DNA of 64,000 nt from the NCBI GenBank assembly GCA_963989385.1, contig OZ022515.1, positions 6,604,803 to 6,668,802 on the forward strand, written 5' to 3'. The notes beneath the pieces are model-generated. The model had not been told where the DNA came from. It ran no database searches and saw nothing but the letters and a program-made list of their open reading frames with translations. This stretch comes from Ctena decussata. Taxonomy: Eukaryota > Mollusca > Bivalvia > Lucinida > Lucinidae. Positions 20,100-32,639 of this stretch are shown one piece after another. Position numbers and translations under genes: made by a program. Every line of letters starts with the position of its first letter. Positions within the stretch are counted from its first letter, which is position 1.

Positions 20100-22030
20100 A
20101 TGACTTAAGTACCGTTCCTGCTAAGGATCAGGCAGGTGGTGGCATATCGAGGGCTTCAGATTTTGACCAAAACTTGTATATAAGTCCAATAGGTTACCAA
20201 ACCTGCTCCTGCCAAATCTTAGGTCAGTCAGTCAACGGCTGCTATGGAAACCAGGGGATAATTATTTTCCTTAGCAACAAGCAAATTATGCCGGAACATT
20301 TATATAAAATACAACATATTTGGGAGGCTAAAACTGTATACAAAGTAAAAATAGCCCTTCTTGTAATGTGTTCGATAACACAATGCATATTATTGGTATC
20401 GAACTGTGTTTGAATGTTTATGAAATAAACATCAGTATGTGTGCTATTTGGGGTCAAAGGTCACCTGGGTCAGCGTTTTTACAGAATTTGTGAAAATGAC
20501 CGAAATCAAACCCAAATATTTTCTATAGTATAAAAAATCGAAAGATGCCAGCATTCAGGGTTTAAAGCACATCTATGGGGCTTTCAAAATCTATAATGAA
20601 ATTACTTTATAAATTTCTCCATAGCAACCAGTTTAACACCTTAGCAACCACCCCTTAGGTGATCTGTACATTTTGACTGATTTGGAAACAGTATATCTTT
20701 AATATAATTTAATGCAGGTAGACAACAGTTACTTATGTTTCGAGCACAGGTATTGGACTTTTGCAATTTGTTGAAAAATCTATGCATAATTTTCTCCTTA
20801 GCAACAAATATTTGCCCTTAGCAACCAACTATAAACAGATATGAAACATTTGGTTGACTGCAACAAGAAATATATTTGAAATGCGACAAACTATGACAAC
20901 ACATTTTAGCTTAAAAGCAGACAGATGTTTAAATTCTGTTGAGAAACGTGTGTATATATTTGTGCTTAGCAACCATTTTGGGCCCTTAGCAACCACATTT
21001 TAACAGATAACTTTCAGTGAATTCAAAACAAAAAATCTTCTTTTTACAGAGTACTATGCAGAGGATGGTAATTAATGACTTTGGAACAAGTACTGGTCTT
21101 TATAAGATTTTTTGACAACCTTGTGCATATATTTGCCCTTAGCAACCTGTCTGAACCCATAACAACCATCTTTTGATAGTATACTTTCAACTGCATTTCA
21201 TATGAAATTTCTTTTATAAGCAACAAACTATGAAAACAATTGCAAGTAATTACACCACTGGTGACTGACTTTTAAATTCTGTTGAACAATGTGTGTAAAT
21301 ATTTGTCCTTAGTAACCAGTTTAAGACCTTAGCAACCAACTGTTTGCTGATTTTGAGAATTTTCTCTTTGTAACATACTTGATAAACAATTGTGAGTAAT
21401 GTATGAACCACAAGTGCTGACTTTTACAATATGATGCAAGAGTAGTGTAAAAAATGTCCTTAGCAACCAGTCTTGAGTCCATAGCAACAAACTCTAAATT
21501 TAGACATGTGACAGCATTGACTGTTTCCATACGGAATAAGCGAGCTCGGATTTCCGAGTTTCCGGTTGGACTGGAGGAGAAAGGTCAAAGGTCACGGTTG
21601 GAAAAATCCGACAGGTTATCATTACGGTTACCTGTTCAGTCGATATAAAACACGCTTTTCATGATTAAAAATCATTGATATGATTGAAAATTGTTTTCAA
21701 CTCAGAGGAAATGGATATCCACATTATTTAAGCGAGATAGAATCCACAAGGAATGTTTAAAAATTGAAATATTTGTCGATATGTGTGTGTGTTAGGCTTT
21801 GCGTATACGGCTTTTGGCAACCGTGACCTTTGACCTCCGAGAGCAAAATCGGAGTTCGCGCATGCGCAGTGCGGAACTCCGAACTCGCTTATATCCTTGA
21901 TACGCAACTTAAGAAGACAGCTTAAAAGATACTAGAAGCACAGCTGACTGGCTTTCAAAAATCTGTTGCAAATTGTATCTTTTTTTCCCTTAGCATCCAA
22001 TTTGATCCCTTAGCAACCACACGGTAGATC
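20100..22030 (+). repeat. left arm of large foldback, CTTAGCAACCA array
   Basis: Non-coding arm made of ~200-nt units. Each carries two copies of (C)CTTAGCAACCA about 25-30 nt apart (e.g. near 20640, 20800, 20970, 21140, 21310, 21460, 22000). Its sequence is the inverse of 27230-29235; for instance 'caccccttaggtgatctgta' near 20650 pairs with 'tacagatcacctaaggggtg' near 28650. A 364-bp MITE (21533-21896) interrupts it. Long frames such as 19946-20413 are chance. Confidence 0.85.
21533..21896. mobile_element. MITE with GGA(T)ATAAGCGAG termini
   Basis: Starts GGAATAAGCGAGCTCGGA and ends with the near inverse (TCCGAACTCGCTTATATCC). Subterminal GGTCAAAGGTCACGGTTG on the left pairs with CAACCGTGACCTTTGACC on the right. 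It is placed inside the left foldback arm and missing from the right arm, so it came later. Confidence 0.65.
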
Positions 22031-22487
22031 CGAAAATTTTGAAAAAGAACATTTCAACTATACGCCCTCCATTAGCGCTGCCATATTGTATTGCACTGCC
22101 AAAGGAAGTCAGCCAAAAATTCTACTTTCATTTTCATAGCAAGTACGGGATTATAAAAAAGAAAAAAGAAAATAAAAAAAAGATCCATAGGAAAACAAAG
22201 TGGTAGATTCTATATTTATTTCTGTACTTGTGTACCTATTGTTAATAAATATATCAACATAGACTATAGATTTCGTGTTGCTATCATTTTAAATGCACAC
22301 AATATTTCATGTACTCTGAGTATAGAATACAAACACTGTGACCTTCACATGATATTGATTTTATATGCTTGTGTTATTTATTAAGGGCACTGTCCGATTC
22401 TTTTCTGGCATTGAACTGCCTGAGCTTTAGGTTTTCAAAAATGATTTAAGTCACAAAACTAATGTATTTCCAACATTTCCTACTTTT
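22031..22487. other. foldback spacer, left part
   Basis: AT-rich spacer between the left arm and the next element. No coding frame. Confidence 0.45.
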
Positions 22488-23191
22488 TAGCTCACCTGAG
22501 CTAACGGCTCCGGGGAGCTTATAGGATGGTAAGGCGCAGTTGTCCGTCGTCCGACGTTGTCCGTCCATCCATAATTTCAAACGACTTCTCCTCTGAAACC
22601 GCTGGGCCAATTTTAACCAAAGGACAGACTGCGCTAGTGTATTGCTAGCGGCCTAAAATTTCGAGGAAAATGGAAATCGACACAGCAAATTACCATCCCC
22701 GTCGCTAAACGCAAGAACATAAGGACTATCGCATGCGCACACAAAAATGACGTTATGGCGTTACGTGACGTCATTTAAAAAAGTCAAAGATGCCATTTTC
22801 GTGGATTTTCCCCGAGCATGGCTTAATTTACGTACGTTTAGTAAAATAAAAATATGATGGCATACCTGTACCAACTCGGTTTTTCGTAGAGATCAGCGCA
22901 GCCGAGTAACCGACAGACTGACATAAGGACTGCTTGGTACATGCATGCCATCATTGTTTAATCGTACGCTTTTCTGTCTGCATCTGCTGTAAAATTGCAA
23001 GTTTGACTGTTTAATCAATAATTGGCTCAAATAATGCCAAAAATATACTGAACTTCAATTTCGCTGAAAAATTCGTTGGAAATGACGACCATAACAACAA
23101 CAGCAGCAATGTCAATGTGCAAAGAGCAAGATGTCTTAAACAAGTACATGTCATGCCTTCCCAGTCCATCATGTCATTTTACATCCCCCAG

Positions 23192-23386
23192 AAATGTTAG
23201 TACTGGGTGTATACGGAGTAAACGCGGTTTTCGAAAAAAAGACTAAAAGCTTTAACCACGTGCTGTACAATACGTTTTTTCGCAATTTATCGCATTACTA
23301 TGGTGAGATATATCGTGACCAGAATGCATTAATGATTATTAATGATTACACCGGTGATACTGCGTGCGTGCAAATGCCAGTATTAA
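23192..23386 (+). CDS. exon-like segment inside the Spy-like element
   Basis: A 195-nt open segment between a good acceptor (TTTTACATCCCCCAG) and a strong donor (GTGAGT at 23387). It has symmetric phase 1-1. The frame reads MLVLGVYGVNAVFEKK, SFNHVLYNTFFRNLSHYYG, EIYRDQNALMIINDYTGDT and ACVQMPVL, with one N-glycosylation-type site (N-L-S). A possible last exon with fitting phase starts at 24946 and gives a short end (YKIIVSCQFRPLKLI, then stop at 24993). I do not recognise the protein. It may be captured host sequence, part of a lost element gene, or chance. Confidence 0.3.
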
Positions 23387-23401
23387 GTGAGTATGTTTTG
23401 A

Positions 23402-23435
23402 TAGAGAGAGAGAGAGAGATAGAGAGAGAGAGAGG
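23402..23435. repeat. (GA)n microsatellite
   Basis: GA run with one interruption, directly after the donor of the exon-like segment. Confidence 0.9.
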
Positions 23436-24052
23436 CTTTAAAGTTTAGAGTGTTCAATTTTTTTAATTGTTTAGGCCCCACCCGAATCTTTGAAACAGAA
23501 AACAACTGCGCGAATTTGATTGACGTCTCGCATGAAAATGGACATTAAAAGATGAATACACAGAAATCAGCCTGCGCATTTGCGTAAATGGGTCAGAATA
23601 CTTTCTTGTCGTTTTTAGTTTCTGCATGATTCAAACATAAATGCAACAACGGAAGGTTTTGGTCAACATGCTCGAATGCGCAGGATGATCAGGATCTTTC
23701 CATTTTGTATATGCAGTGAGGTTCATTATCCTGTTATTTATTTACTAGTTTTGAAAAAAATCAGGACATGGACACGGTAAACGGTTAGTCAGACTTCATG
23801 GATGCGAAAGCTGATTTGAGTTTGCACTAGTCGTAAATGCCATTTTATTGGAATGTCAGTTCACATAGATTTAGTGGCGGTGGTCATGTATTTTCTTTGG
23901 CAAGCCTTTTGCCTTAACATGGAGCAAAATTATACCTGTCAGAGAAATGTGCGTCAAAACCCGAAAAGGTTACATGCATATTATAATTGTTACAATCAAT
24001 ATGTCTTTTGCTAAAAGAATAAGCTTCAAAAATATTATCTACAGCATCCGTT

Positions 24053-24085
<33 letters not shown>

Positions 24086-24086
24086 G
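24053..24086. repeat. (CT)n microsatellite
   Basis: Nearly pure CT run inside the Spy-like element. Confidence 0.9.
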
Positions 24087-27000
24087 GGAATATGCGCTAG
24101 TTTTTTTAATAAGTGCATACTTTTATACCGATGTGATCAGTTACCCACTGAATGCAGCGTACTTTGTAATAAGCCCAAGTTGTGCATCTTCTTATTGTGT
24201 ATCGCATAATTTTGTGCACTTGATATTCGGACAAAGCTTGTAGGCGGACAATGCGGAATATGATCAAGCTGCTCTGATCCGGGTCTGCAACTTTTTCCAA
24301 CTAACTGTCCAGACAACGGCTATGTCATGCCGTCAAACCTTGTGTTAGAAACGTCCAAGTTGCGACAACTTATTGTACCTTATTTGCTCTAGATACCCAG
24401 AAAAAGCTGCTCTAGTGAAGCTACCTGCACTGGGTCCGCAAAGTTTGCCATTATCTGACAAAACAGAATAGCTCCTGATCAAGTTGGTGTAGTGATTATT
24501 TGAATTTATGTTTGCCTTTGCGCAGAGGCAAGTGCCGCGTCGCAAATACGAGATGTGATATCCTGGGGACGCGCGCCCAGACACGCATTCAGACGCAGGC
24601 ATACGCAGCCCGGTCACTGTTCAAATTGCAAAACTATGTTTAACAAAATAAGTGCATGCTCTGACTTGGCATTCGTGTTAGCAGGCTGGCCTTGGCATGC
24701 ATAGTCTGCATGTCTCGCAAAATAATTTTCTAGCGATGTGGCTCATTTGTATCTGAATTATTTTGTTCATGAATTTTATTATGAATTAAAATACGAATAT
24801 TTATTGCCTTCGCAACCTTTTTCTATTTTGTCGATAGCGGCGACACAGACCTTGGGAAAAACTGTCTGATCATTGCCTATCCTGTATGCATTTAAACATC
24901 TCTTATTTGGAGGAAACTTACTAATTTCTTGAACATGATTTACAGGCTACAAAATCATTGTGTCTTGTCAGTTCCGTCCATTGAAACTCATTTAAGAAGT
25001 GAGACAGTTCATTCGTTGCCGTCTTGAATATGAATAATATTTCCGGCAGCTATATGTTGCATGTAATGGAATTAGCACTTATGTTGGCATGACGAAATTT
25101 TATCCAGACTTACTGTATTCCTCTCGGAAAACAAATGATAAAATGCATTTTTTATATCGGACCTCAGAATACTCGTAGGATAGTACAGAATCCGAAAACA
25201 AGATTATTATTCTTCCGTTGTTGTTGTTTTCATTTTTACGCATTTAACTTTTTCCGTCTCCCATCTTGTTTACTTTTATACATTTACTGTTTTCTTGCAG
25301 TAGCTGGATGTATGAGATTGTATTGAGTTCAAACCCGGTAGCGCTAGCATATGAAGCCAGCGCTGCTAGCGCTACTAGCTCTTTGACTGTAGTTATTTGC
25401 AATAGGAACTATTACAATAGTCGTCTTTTTCGTCACCTCTATGACGGCAAACCTTTCTTCACAGAAATATACGCTACGTTTTAAACGCTGTAAAATTTGG
25501 CGTGAATTCGCTAATAGATATTCTAAAAGTTTAATAGTATATACTCAGGACAGCAAGACACAGAATAACGTTGTGATTCACGTTAAGCGACAGAAACGTC
25601 AACGAAAATCTTTGAACCCCTGACGTATTTAACTCGTTCTGTCTGCAAGAAGAAATAAAATATGTGCTCAATTCATTCGTTTTTTCGTCTTGTAAGAAAC
25701 TGTATAAGACATAATCATTTTTTTTACCAAAATCTAAGGATAGGCCGAAAACTGGCCTTAGCGCACCTTGTCCTTTCATATGTAGCTTCCAGGGGACTTA
25801 GAAATAAAAAGTTGTTCAAACGGTCCTGGTCACATGACCAACATGGCCGCCACGCCCATTTAAGGTAAAAACCTTGAAAATCCTCTTCTCCAGAACCAAT
25901 AGGCCTTGAAACTAAGTGTGTATCATCGGGTATGCAAGTACTACCAAGACTGCTCAAATTATGACCTTGGGTCACCTTGACCTTTTTTACGGTAAAGTCA
26001 AATTAGCTTTCTGCAGCTTTTATATGGGAAAATGCTAGAACACAAGATTTCTTGGAAACTATTGAAGATTTTGACCTGAAAATTGGTTTATACAGTGAGT
26101 CATCTTAATAATTACATGAAATTTTATGCATACAAGAGGTCAATGTCATTCTTTGACTGTTGACCCTAGTTCCTCACATTTTGACAATTTCACACATCTC
26201 CTCTCAGCCACTGGGCCAATTGTAACCAAATTTTTATGTAGAGCCTAGGGGGCGGTGGAACGAAAATTTGTTCAAACGGTCTGGGTCGAATGACAAACAT
26301 GGCCGCCACGCCCATATGTGGTAAAAAACTTTTAAGATCTTCTCAAGAACCAGTAAGCCGATGGCCTTAAAACTTGGTATGTAGCATCAGGTACATGAGT
26401 TCTACTAAGATTGTTAAACTATGACCTTGGGCTGACCTTGACCTTTTTTCGGTAAGGTCAAATTTGCTTTCTGTAGTTTTATATGGGAAAATGCTAGAAC
26501 ATAAGACAGCTTGGAAGCTATTCAAGATTTTGAAGTGAAAGTTGGTATATACAGTCATCTGAATGTGTACATAAAAATTATGCATACAAGAGGTCAAGGT
26601 CATTCTTTGACCTTTGACCCAGGTCTGACTGGCCCAATTGTAACCAAATTTCATATGTAGCCTCCAGGGGTGTCACATGACCAACATGGCCGCCATGCTT
26701 ATTTATGGCAAAAATATTTACAAATCATCTCCTCAAGAACTAAATGATCTATCGACTTGAAACTTGGTATATAGCATCAGGTACTCGAGTACTATCAAGA
26801 TTGTTTAAATGATGATCTTGGGCTGACCTTGACCTTTTTCAGGCAAGGTTAGGTATGGAAAAAATATGCTAGAACATAAGATCTCATGGCAAATTTAGGA
26901 GATTTGGCCTTAAATTGTTTTATACAGTCGTCTTAGTTAGTACATGGAAGATTTGCGGGTACAAGAGGTTAAGGTTATTATTTGACCTCTGACCCATGTC

Positions 27001-27229
27001 TCTCATATTTTGACAAATTAAGACATATCCTACAAAGCCACTGGGCTTATTGTAACCAAATTTCATACAGCTTCCAGAGGCTGAAGGAACTATAATTTAT
27101 TCAAGCGGTCTAGGTCATATGAACCAAATAGCCCCACACTCAGGTGAGCGAATCAGGGGCTCATGGCCCTCTTGCTTCTGCAACCCATATGGTTCATGGC
27201 ACATAGAAGAAAATGTGTTTGAAATTGCG

Positions 27230-29235
27230 TAAATACGTTAAGAGGTCGTTGCTGAGGGCTCATACTGCTTGTACATGTTTCTAACAGATCTCATAAGTCA
27301 GGCAAGGGTACTTAAAACCTTTTTAAAACTGTCTTAATTACTTGTAGGGCAAAACCAGACATTCTTTGTGGACTTAAGTGGAAAAATCTTCTTTTTCCCG
27401 CGGTTTCGGAAGAAGTATTGTCGCACTGATGATTGTAGATACACATGGCGAGTGGCCTAAGACTGGTTAAATCAAGCTCAAAACAGGATAAAAACATCTT
27501 GGAGTCTAGGGTTGTATGGCGGCTGACATCCCTGCCTTGAAGACCTCCAGGGATTCAGCGGCTGTCAGTTCTTCTGATAAAATTCTAAGTCTTCTAAAAA
27601 TGGTTTCTAAGGGCTTCAACTAGTTGCTAAGGACAAGCATATACGCATTTTCTTAAACAGATTTTAGAAGTCTAACCGCTTCGAGCCAGCCATAACTTAC
27701 ACTTGTCATAACAATTTGTTGCTAATAAAACTACTCTGTCCTGAATTCCGACAATAGTCTCACATCTCAAAAGAGTTGGTTGCCAAGGGCCCAATCTGCT
27801 TTCTAAGGACAATAACATGCACATGTTTTTAATCAGATGGTAAAAGTCCAGGTGCTTTTAATATAATTTATAACAAGATACCTTTTTATGTTGCAAAGAG
27901 AGAATGGTTTGATTATAATTCACTCACATGCTCCAAACTTGTTAAAATCATGTGGTTGCAAAGGACTTAAACTCGTTGCTAAGGACATATACATGAACAA
28001 ATGTTTTTTCCTGAATGATTTTTAAAAGTAAGTCAAATGTGTTTCAAAAGTACTAGATCTGGCTTCATGGGTTGCTCCTCGTAAAATGTATTTTGTATGA
28101 AATTTAAACCGAATTCGAAAATCAATGAAGAGGTGGTTGCTACGAGCTCAGACTGTTTGCTAAGGACAATTATATACACAGGTTTTGCAACAGACTGGTT
28201 AAGTCCAGCACTCTTGCTTCAATGATTCCTTACCATTTTATATAGTACACATAATCAGAAGGCATCAGATTTGGACTTCACTCAAAAATTGTAAATTTGT
28301 TTAAAGGTGGTTGCTAAGGGCACAAACTGGTTGCTAAAAACAAATAAATACACATATGTCTCAACAAATTTTAAAGGTCAGGCAGTTGTGCTCTAAACAT
28401 CTCAATAGGAGTATGGTTATTCTTAGTTGTATATCAAAGATATTCCTCGTGGAGTTCGGCTTAAAGTCTCAAATTTGTTAACGGTTGGTTGCTAAGCGCT
28501 TGAACTGGTTGCTAAGGTGAATATATGCACATTTTTTCTCAACAAAGTGTTAAAGTCCAATACCTGTGCTTTAAACTTTTCTTACTATTGTCTTACCATA
28601 TTGCAATACGTCGAAGATATACTGTTTCCAATTCAGTCAAACTGTACAGATCACCTAAGGGGTGGTTGCTAAGGTGTTAAACTGCTTGCTAAAGAGAAAT
28701 TTATACAGTAATTTTATTACAGATTTTTAAAGCCCCATAGATGTGCTTTAATCATTGAATGCTGGTATCTTCCGATTTTCTATACTATAGAAAATATTTG
28801 GGTTTGATTTCGGTCATTTTTTACTATTTTCACAAATCCTCTAAAAACGCTTACCCAGGTGACCTTTGACCCAAAATAGCACACATGTTGATTCTTATTT
28901 CATAAATATCTAAACACAGTAAGATATCAATAATGTGCATTGTGTTAGTGAACATATAACAAGAAGGGCTATTTGTGCTTAGTATACAGTTTTAGCCTCC
29001 CAAATATGTTGTATTTTAAATAAATGTTCCAGCAAAATTTGCCTGTTGCTAAGGAAAACAATTATCCCCTGGTTTACATAGCAACCGTTGACTGACTGAC
29101 CTAAGATTTTGCAGGTGCAGGTTTGGTCACCCAATGGACTTGTACACAAGTTTTTGCCAAAATATGAGTGCCTCGATATGCCACCCTATTAATGCAACCT
29201 GCCTGATTGTTAGCTGGAACGGTACTTAACTGTAC
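27230..29235 (-). repeat. right arm of large foldback, GGTTGCTAAGG array
   Basis: The inverse of the left arm: repeated GGTTGCTAAGG pairs in ~200-nt units, ending 'ggaacggtactta', which matches the start 'taagtaccgttcc' of the left arm. At sites I compared the two arms agree at most positions (my estimate 75-80 percent). No coding frame. Confidence 0.85.
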
Positions 29236-32210
29236 AGGTATCCTATTCTGAACCCGTTTGCTTTGAGTTAAGCACTTGTTAAAATACTGGAGTTGTCACC
29301 GTTTATATAACGAACTAGGGTAGGCCACACATTCTAATAAGTTCATCCTTACTATCCTGAGGCTTCTGACTAGCTGGGGACATTTCAACGAACGATGATT
29401 TGGCACAAACTACCATTTACGTTTCAAGCAGAGACACTTTAGGAGCAAAGCGGACGCTGTACAGAAGGTAAATATTGAAAGGTGGAAACCGTTCAATGTA
29501 TCTGTTTTTTTTTTGTTTTTTTTTATTTTTGTTAACAAATGGCAGCCTTTCAGAAGTGAAGTATTACGGCTTCTCAAAAAAGAATTGAAAATACATTTTT
29601 TGCACATAAAAATGCTGCAAAATTCAACAGAATTTCTTATTAATACTGTTGGTAGAGATGTTATAATTCTAATACGCAACTCTAAAGTATGACCTCCTTT
29701 TGAATTTTTGTTGGGTGGAATTTCTAGGTATTTGTATCATAATGTATGCGAAATAGCCAGATGGTAGATTTGAACATATGTGAGAAATTAAAAGCAATAT
29801 ATGTCATTTCTCTCTCTGCGGAGGCCGTAGTTCTCTGCAGGAAGCAAACTTTAGCATAGAGTCTCGGCGGGCCAATATACGACGGACAGTCTCTGCAGGA
29901 AGCAAAATTAGCGAAATCGATTATACCCTGTGAGTTTACAGTTTACCTCTTACTCAGCTCGATGTTGTTGAAATAAAACAACAACACATACATAAAAGTC
30001 AAATGAGCCTTAATGATATAGTACGGTTAGCCGTTTCACAACCGCAACACGGCGCTTAACACCAGCTGTCATTAAGATAAAAATAAAAATAAAATCTATA
30101 AGGATTTGCCCTTTAGATCTTAGACGAAAAACGCGAATGGGCTAGCTGACATTTATTTAATTGTACAACAAAGTCCTTTTGAAATCCTCAGTTTCATGTT
30201 GTTGGGCTCCTTTAAACTTCCTTGAACCTACGCAAAAAATACAGGTGCTTTTAAAACATATCAGTTAACTTCTAAAGCGAAACATTTTCAATACGTCTCA
30301 TTGTTATCCTTGACAAAATGGTACTTTGATCGTCCTTGCCTAAAATATTGGGGCACTTTAACTAATGTTTAAACTCAAAAAAATTGTTACTGTATTTGCT
30401 ATCCAGCGATGTCTTAAAATTTTCGTCTGAATACACCGTAGACATCTAAACATTGGTGCACAAAAAAGAACCAAAGTATTTCAAATGTCCTAAAATGGAA
30501 CAGTTTGGATCTGTACAGCAGTTATGCGTCCAGTAGATGCAGATGGGCTGATGGCAAACACTGTCGGCCCTGATCAGACTGCTCCTTAAGTAGAGGTCTG
30601 CATTGGGTCTGCACTGCATGCGCCGACCTACTTGTCCCTTTAATTACAGTAACATACTGCAGATCCTGATCAGACTGCTCCTATAAGAATAATCTGAAAA
30701 GGGTCTATACTGTTTAGGCCCAGTTATCACCAATAATGTGGATAGTTACCGTCGTTGCTATTATTAATTGTACAGTGATCGATTTTGATTGGCGAGTCGA
30801 AACTATTCACCATAATCCGGGAAATTTGTTGTAAAGACCACCCCATTACCCGAGTCACAACACTGCGGTGCAGCAACATCATATGCAGTGCAAATTGAGA
30901 ATTCGGCAACAGATCAAGTATGATAAACGTTTTTGAAGATATTACACAACTGCGATTTGTTTAGTGTTGCGTCTAAAAATATTGATGATTTCTCTCATAT
31001 ATTGTATCAACATTCAAATAAACGACGTTTATTAAAAAGCTGCATGTATGCTTTCAGCAATTAGTTATAAACAAGAGCTTTAAATGTACACACAATTTTG
31101 GAATTACATGTTTTATTCAGGCTATGTTTGAGTCACGCAAGTAATAACTATGCGCTGCAAAGTAAGAGAAGTTGTGGCGCCAGAAATTGAACGAGTAACA
31201 GGATTGCGGCACAGTTTAAAGTATATTCCTTCATTTTCAGACGATACTATTTGGTTTTTAATTTGAATGAATATTTTATTTCACGGACTTGAGTGCTAAG
31301 TTGCCAATAAATTGTTTTCTTAGTTGAGTACAAGCGTAATTTAGTGCTTACTTTTACGTTGTTTGTTAATAAATCCACATTTGGTGTCTGTTCTCTGTCT
31401 ATCCTATATTGAATAGATATGAAGCTTCCCGCAAACAGTCAAAGTACCAAAATTCTTTCCACAAAAGTGTTTTCCTGTTGAATTTTACATATTTTTATAC
31501 GGGTATGAAAGTCCTTCTTTATCAAACTGCTGCGCTGTCATTATAATAATGAAAGTAGGTGAATGCACGTGAAGAAGCATTTTGTTTCCCGGTCGGTGAC
31601 TTTGTTATGAAAGACCATTTCATGATGATTGATCAGTAGCTGAGCCCTGTTATACATTGCATACCGATAAAACTTTTAATACATAACTCACATAGGTCAC
31701 ATAATGATATATAACATTAGATCAGATACAACAATTAGATGCATGGCTGCTTTTAATAGAAAGAATATATCGCTTGTATGTCGAAATAGCAGACAAAATA
31801 ATTGATCGAGATAGAGTAGGACGATAAATCAAGACCAGTTCTTCCTGCCCGAAAGAGGCCCGCGTCGCAGCACTCGCCATATCCGCATCAATGAGGCGAC
31901 TTTAGTGTAGTGCCAAGACACACCTCCAAGGGGGCCAACTGATGCCACCAGGTCCTACCACAAGAAATCTCGCTCTACCTGTAGTGCTGGGTGAAAACCG
32001 GTGTGGAGAAGCACCAAAAACTGGAACAGCTGTAAGAATAGTGTTATTATGCTTGTGAAAGTTTTGGTGGAATTAAGGGAAGATGGAGGCTAACAGAGAA
32101 AAAACAAATATTCAGAATATGTTAAACATGTTTGCGGGCTTTACGCAACTACATGTATAACGTATAACAAAATAGGCAAGAAAAGTACTGAGTAATAGCG
32201 GCCACAACAG
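29236..32210. other. no gene; unassigned AT-rich DNA
   Basis: 30520-30720 has repeats of the type 'gatcagactgctcct', also seen around 13010 and 39500. 31850-32020 is less AT-rich and reads PPGPTTRNLALPVVLGENR in one frame, without start, stop or splice support. Nothing else stands out. Confidence 0.4.
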
Positions 32211-32253
32211 GATGGATGGATGATGGATGCATGAATGGATGGATGGATGAATG
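32211..32253. repeat. (GGAT)n microsatellite
   Basis: Imperfect GGAT/GAAT tetranucleotide run. Confidence 0.85.
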
Positions 32254-32639
32254 ACAAGCGATTTTAGTTTCTTTTCAACAGTATTTCAGTCATATCAGGA
32301 CGATTAGAGGAGCATAATGAATGGGTGTTTGCCCGAACGCATGAGCAACCAGCATGCACATGTACGCATACTTGAGTGTAGGCATATGCATCCCATGCAT
32401 GTAGACACGCATTCCTGCACTTGGTTTTGCCAAGAAACATACGAGTGGCGTCGCCGGAAAAGCGAGCGTCCAGATGCCAAAAGTGAAAACCCGTCCAACC
32501 CGCTTCCCCGCATAAGTCGGTAGGTCATATCGGTTGACCCTATATAATCCACGAGAAAGCGGAAGATCCAGATTAGATTGTGCCTGAGCGCAGATCAATC
32601 CGCTGATCGCATGAGCTCTAAGGTATGCCACCGATATAG

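Larger units (their letters stand above)
22622..25773. mobile_element. Spy-like DNA transposon insertion (AAA|element|TTT)
   Basis: The host repeat reads 'aaccaaa' up to 22621 and resumes 'tttcatatgtag' at 25774; unbroken copies read 'accaaatttcatatgtag' (e.g. 26645). So exactly 3152 bp are inserted without target duplication, between AAA and TTT. The ends form an imperfect TIR: GGACAGACTGCGCTA on the left and GGACAAGGTGCGCTA on the inverse right, with CGGCCTA shared at about position 27-34. Spy elements of the PIF-Harbinger/ISL2EU group are known to insert between AAA and TTT without duplication. I see no transposase, so it is probably non-autonomous; one exon-like segment lies at 23192. Confidence 0.7.
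22488..27175 (+). mobile_element. element bounded by AGCTCACCTGAGC / GCTCAGGTGAGC, split by an insertion
   Basis: Left end TAGCTCACCTGAGCTA at 22488; right end CTCAGGTGAGC at 27139-27149 followed by 'ctcatggccctcttg'. The body has about three ~400-bp tandem units (25774-26210, 26211-26640, 26641-27010 and a partial one). Each unit has 'cactgggccaattgtaacc', 'acatggccgccacgcccat', 'aaacttggtat' and 'gaccttgaccttttt'. This pair of ends is widespread in bivalve genomes (general knowledge). It is broken by a 3152-bp insertion at 22622-25773. Confidence 0.7.

Noticed and set aside
19946..20413. 155-codon frame
   Set aside because: It crosses the border of the local tandem duplication and the foldback arm; no domain, and the inverse arm has no matching frame.
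25830..26700. Repeated 'acatggccgccacgccc' with in-frame ATG
   Set aside because: Part of ~400-bp tandem units of a dispersed repeat, not start codons.
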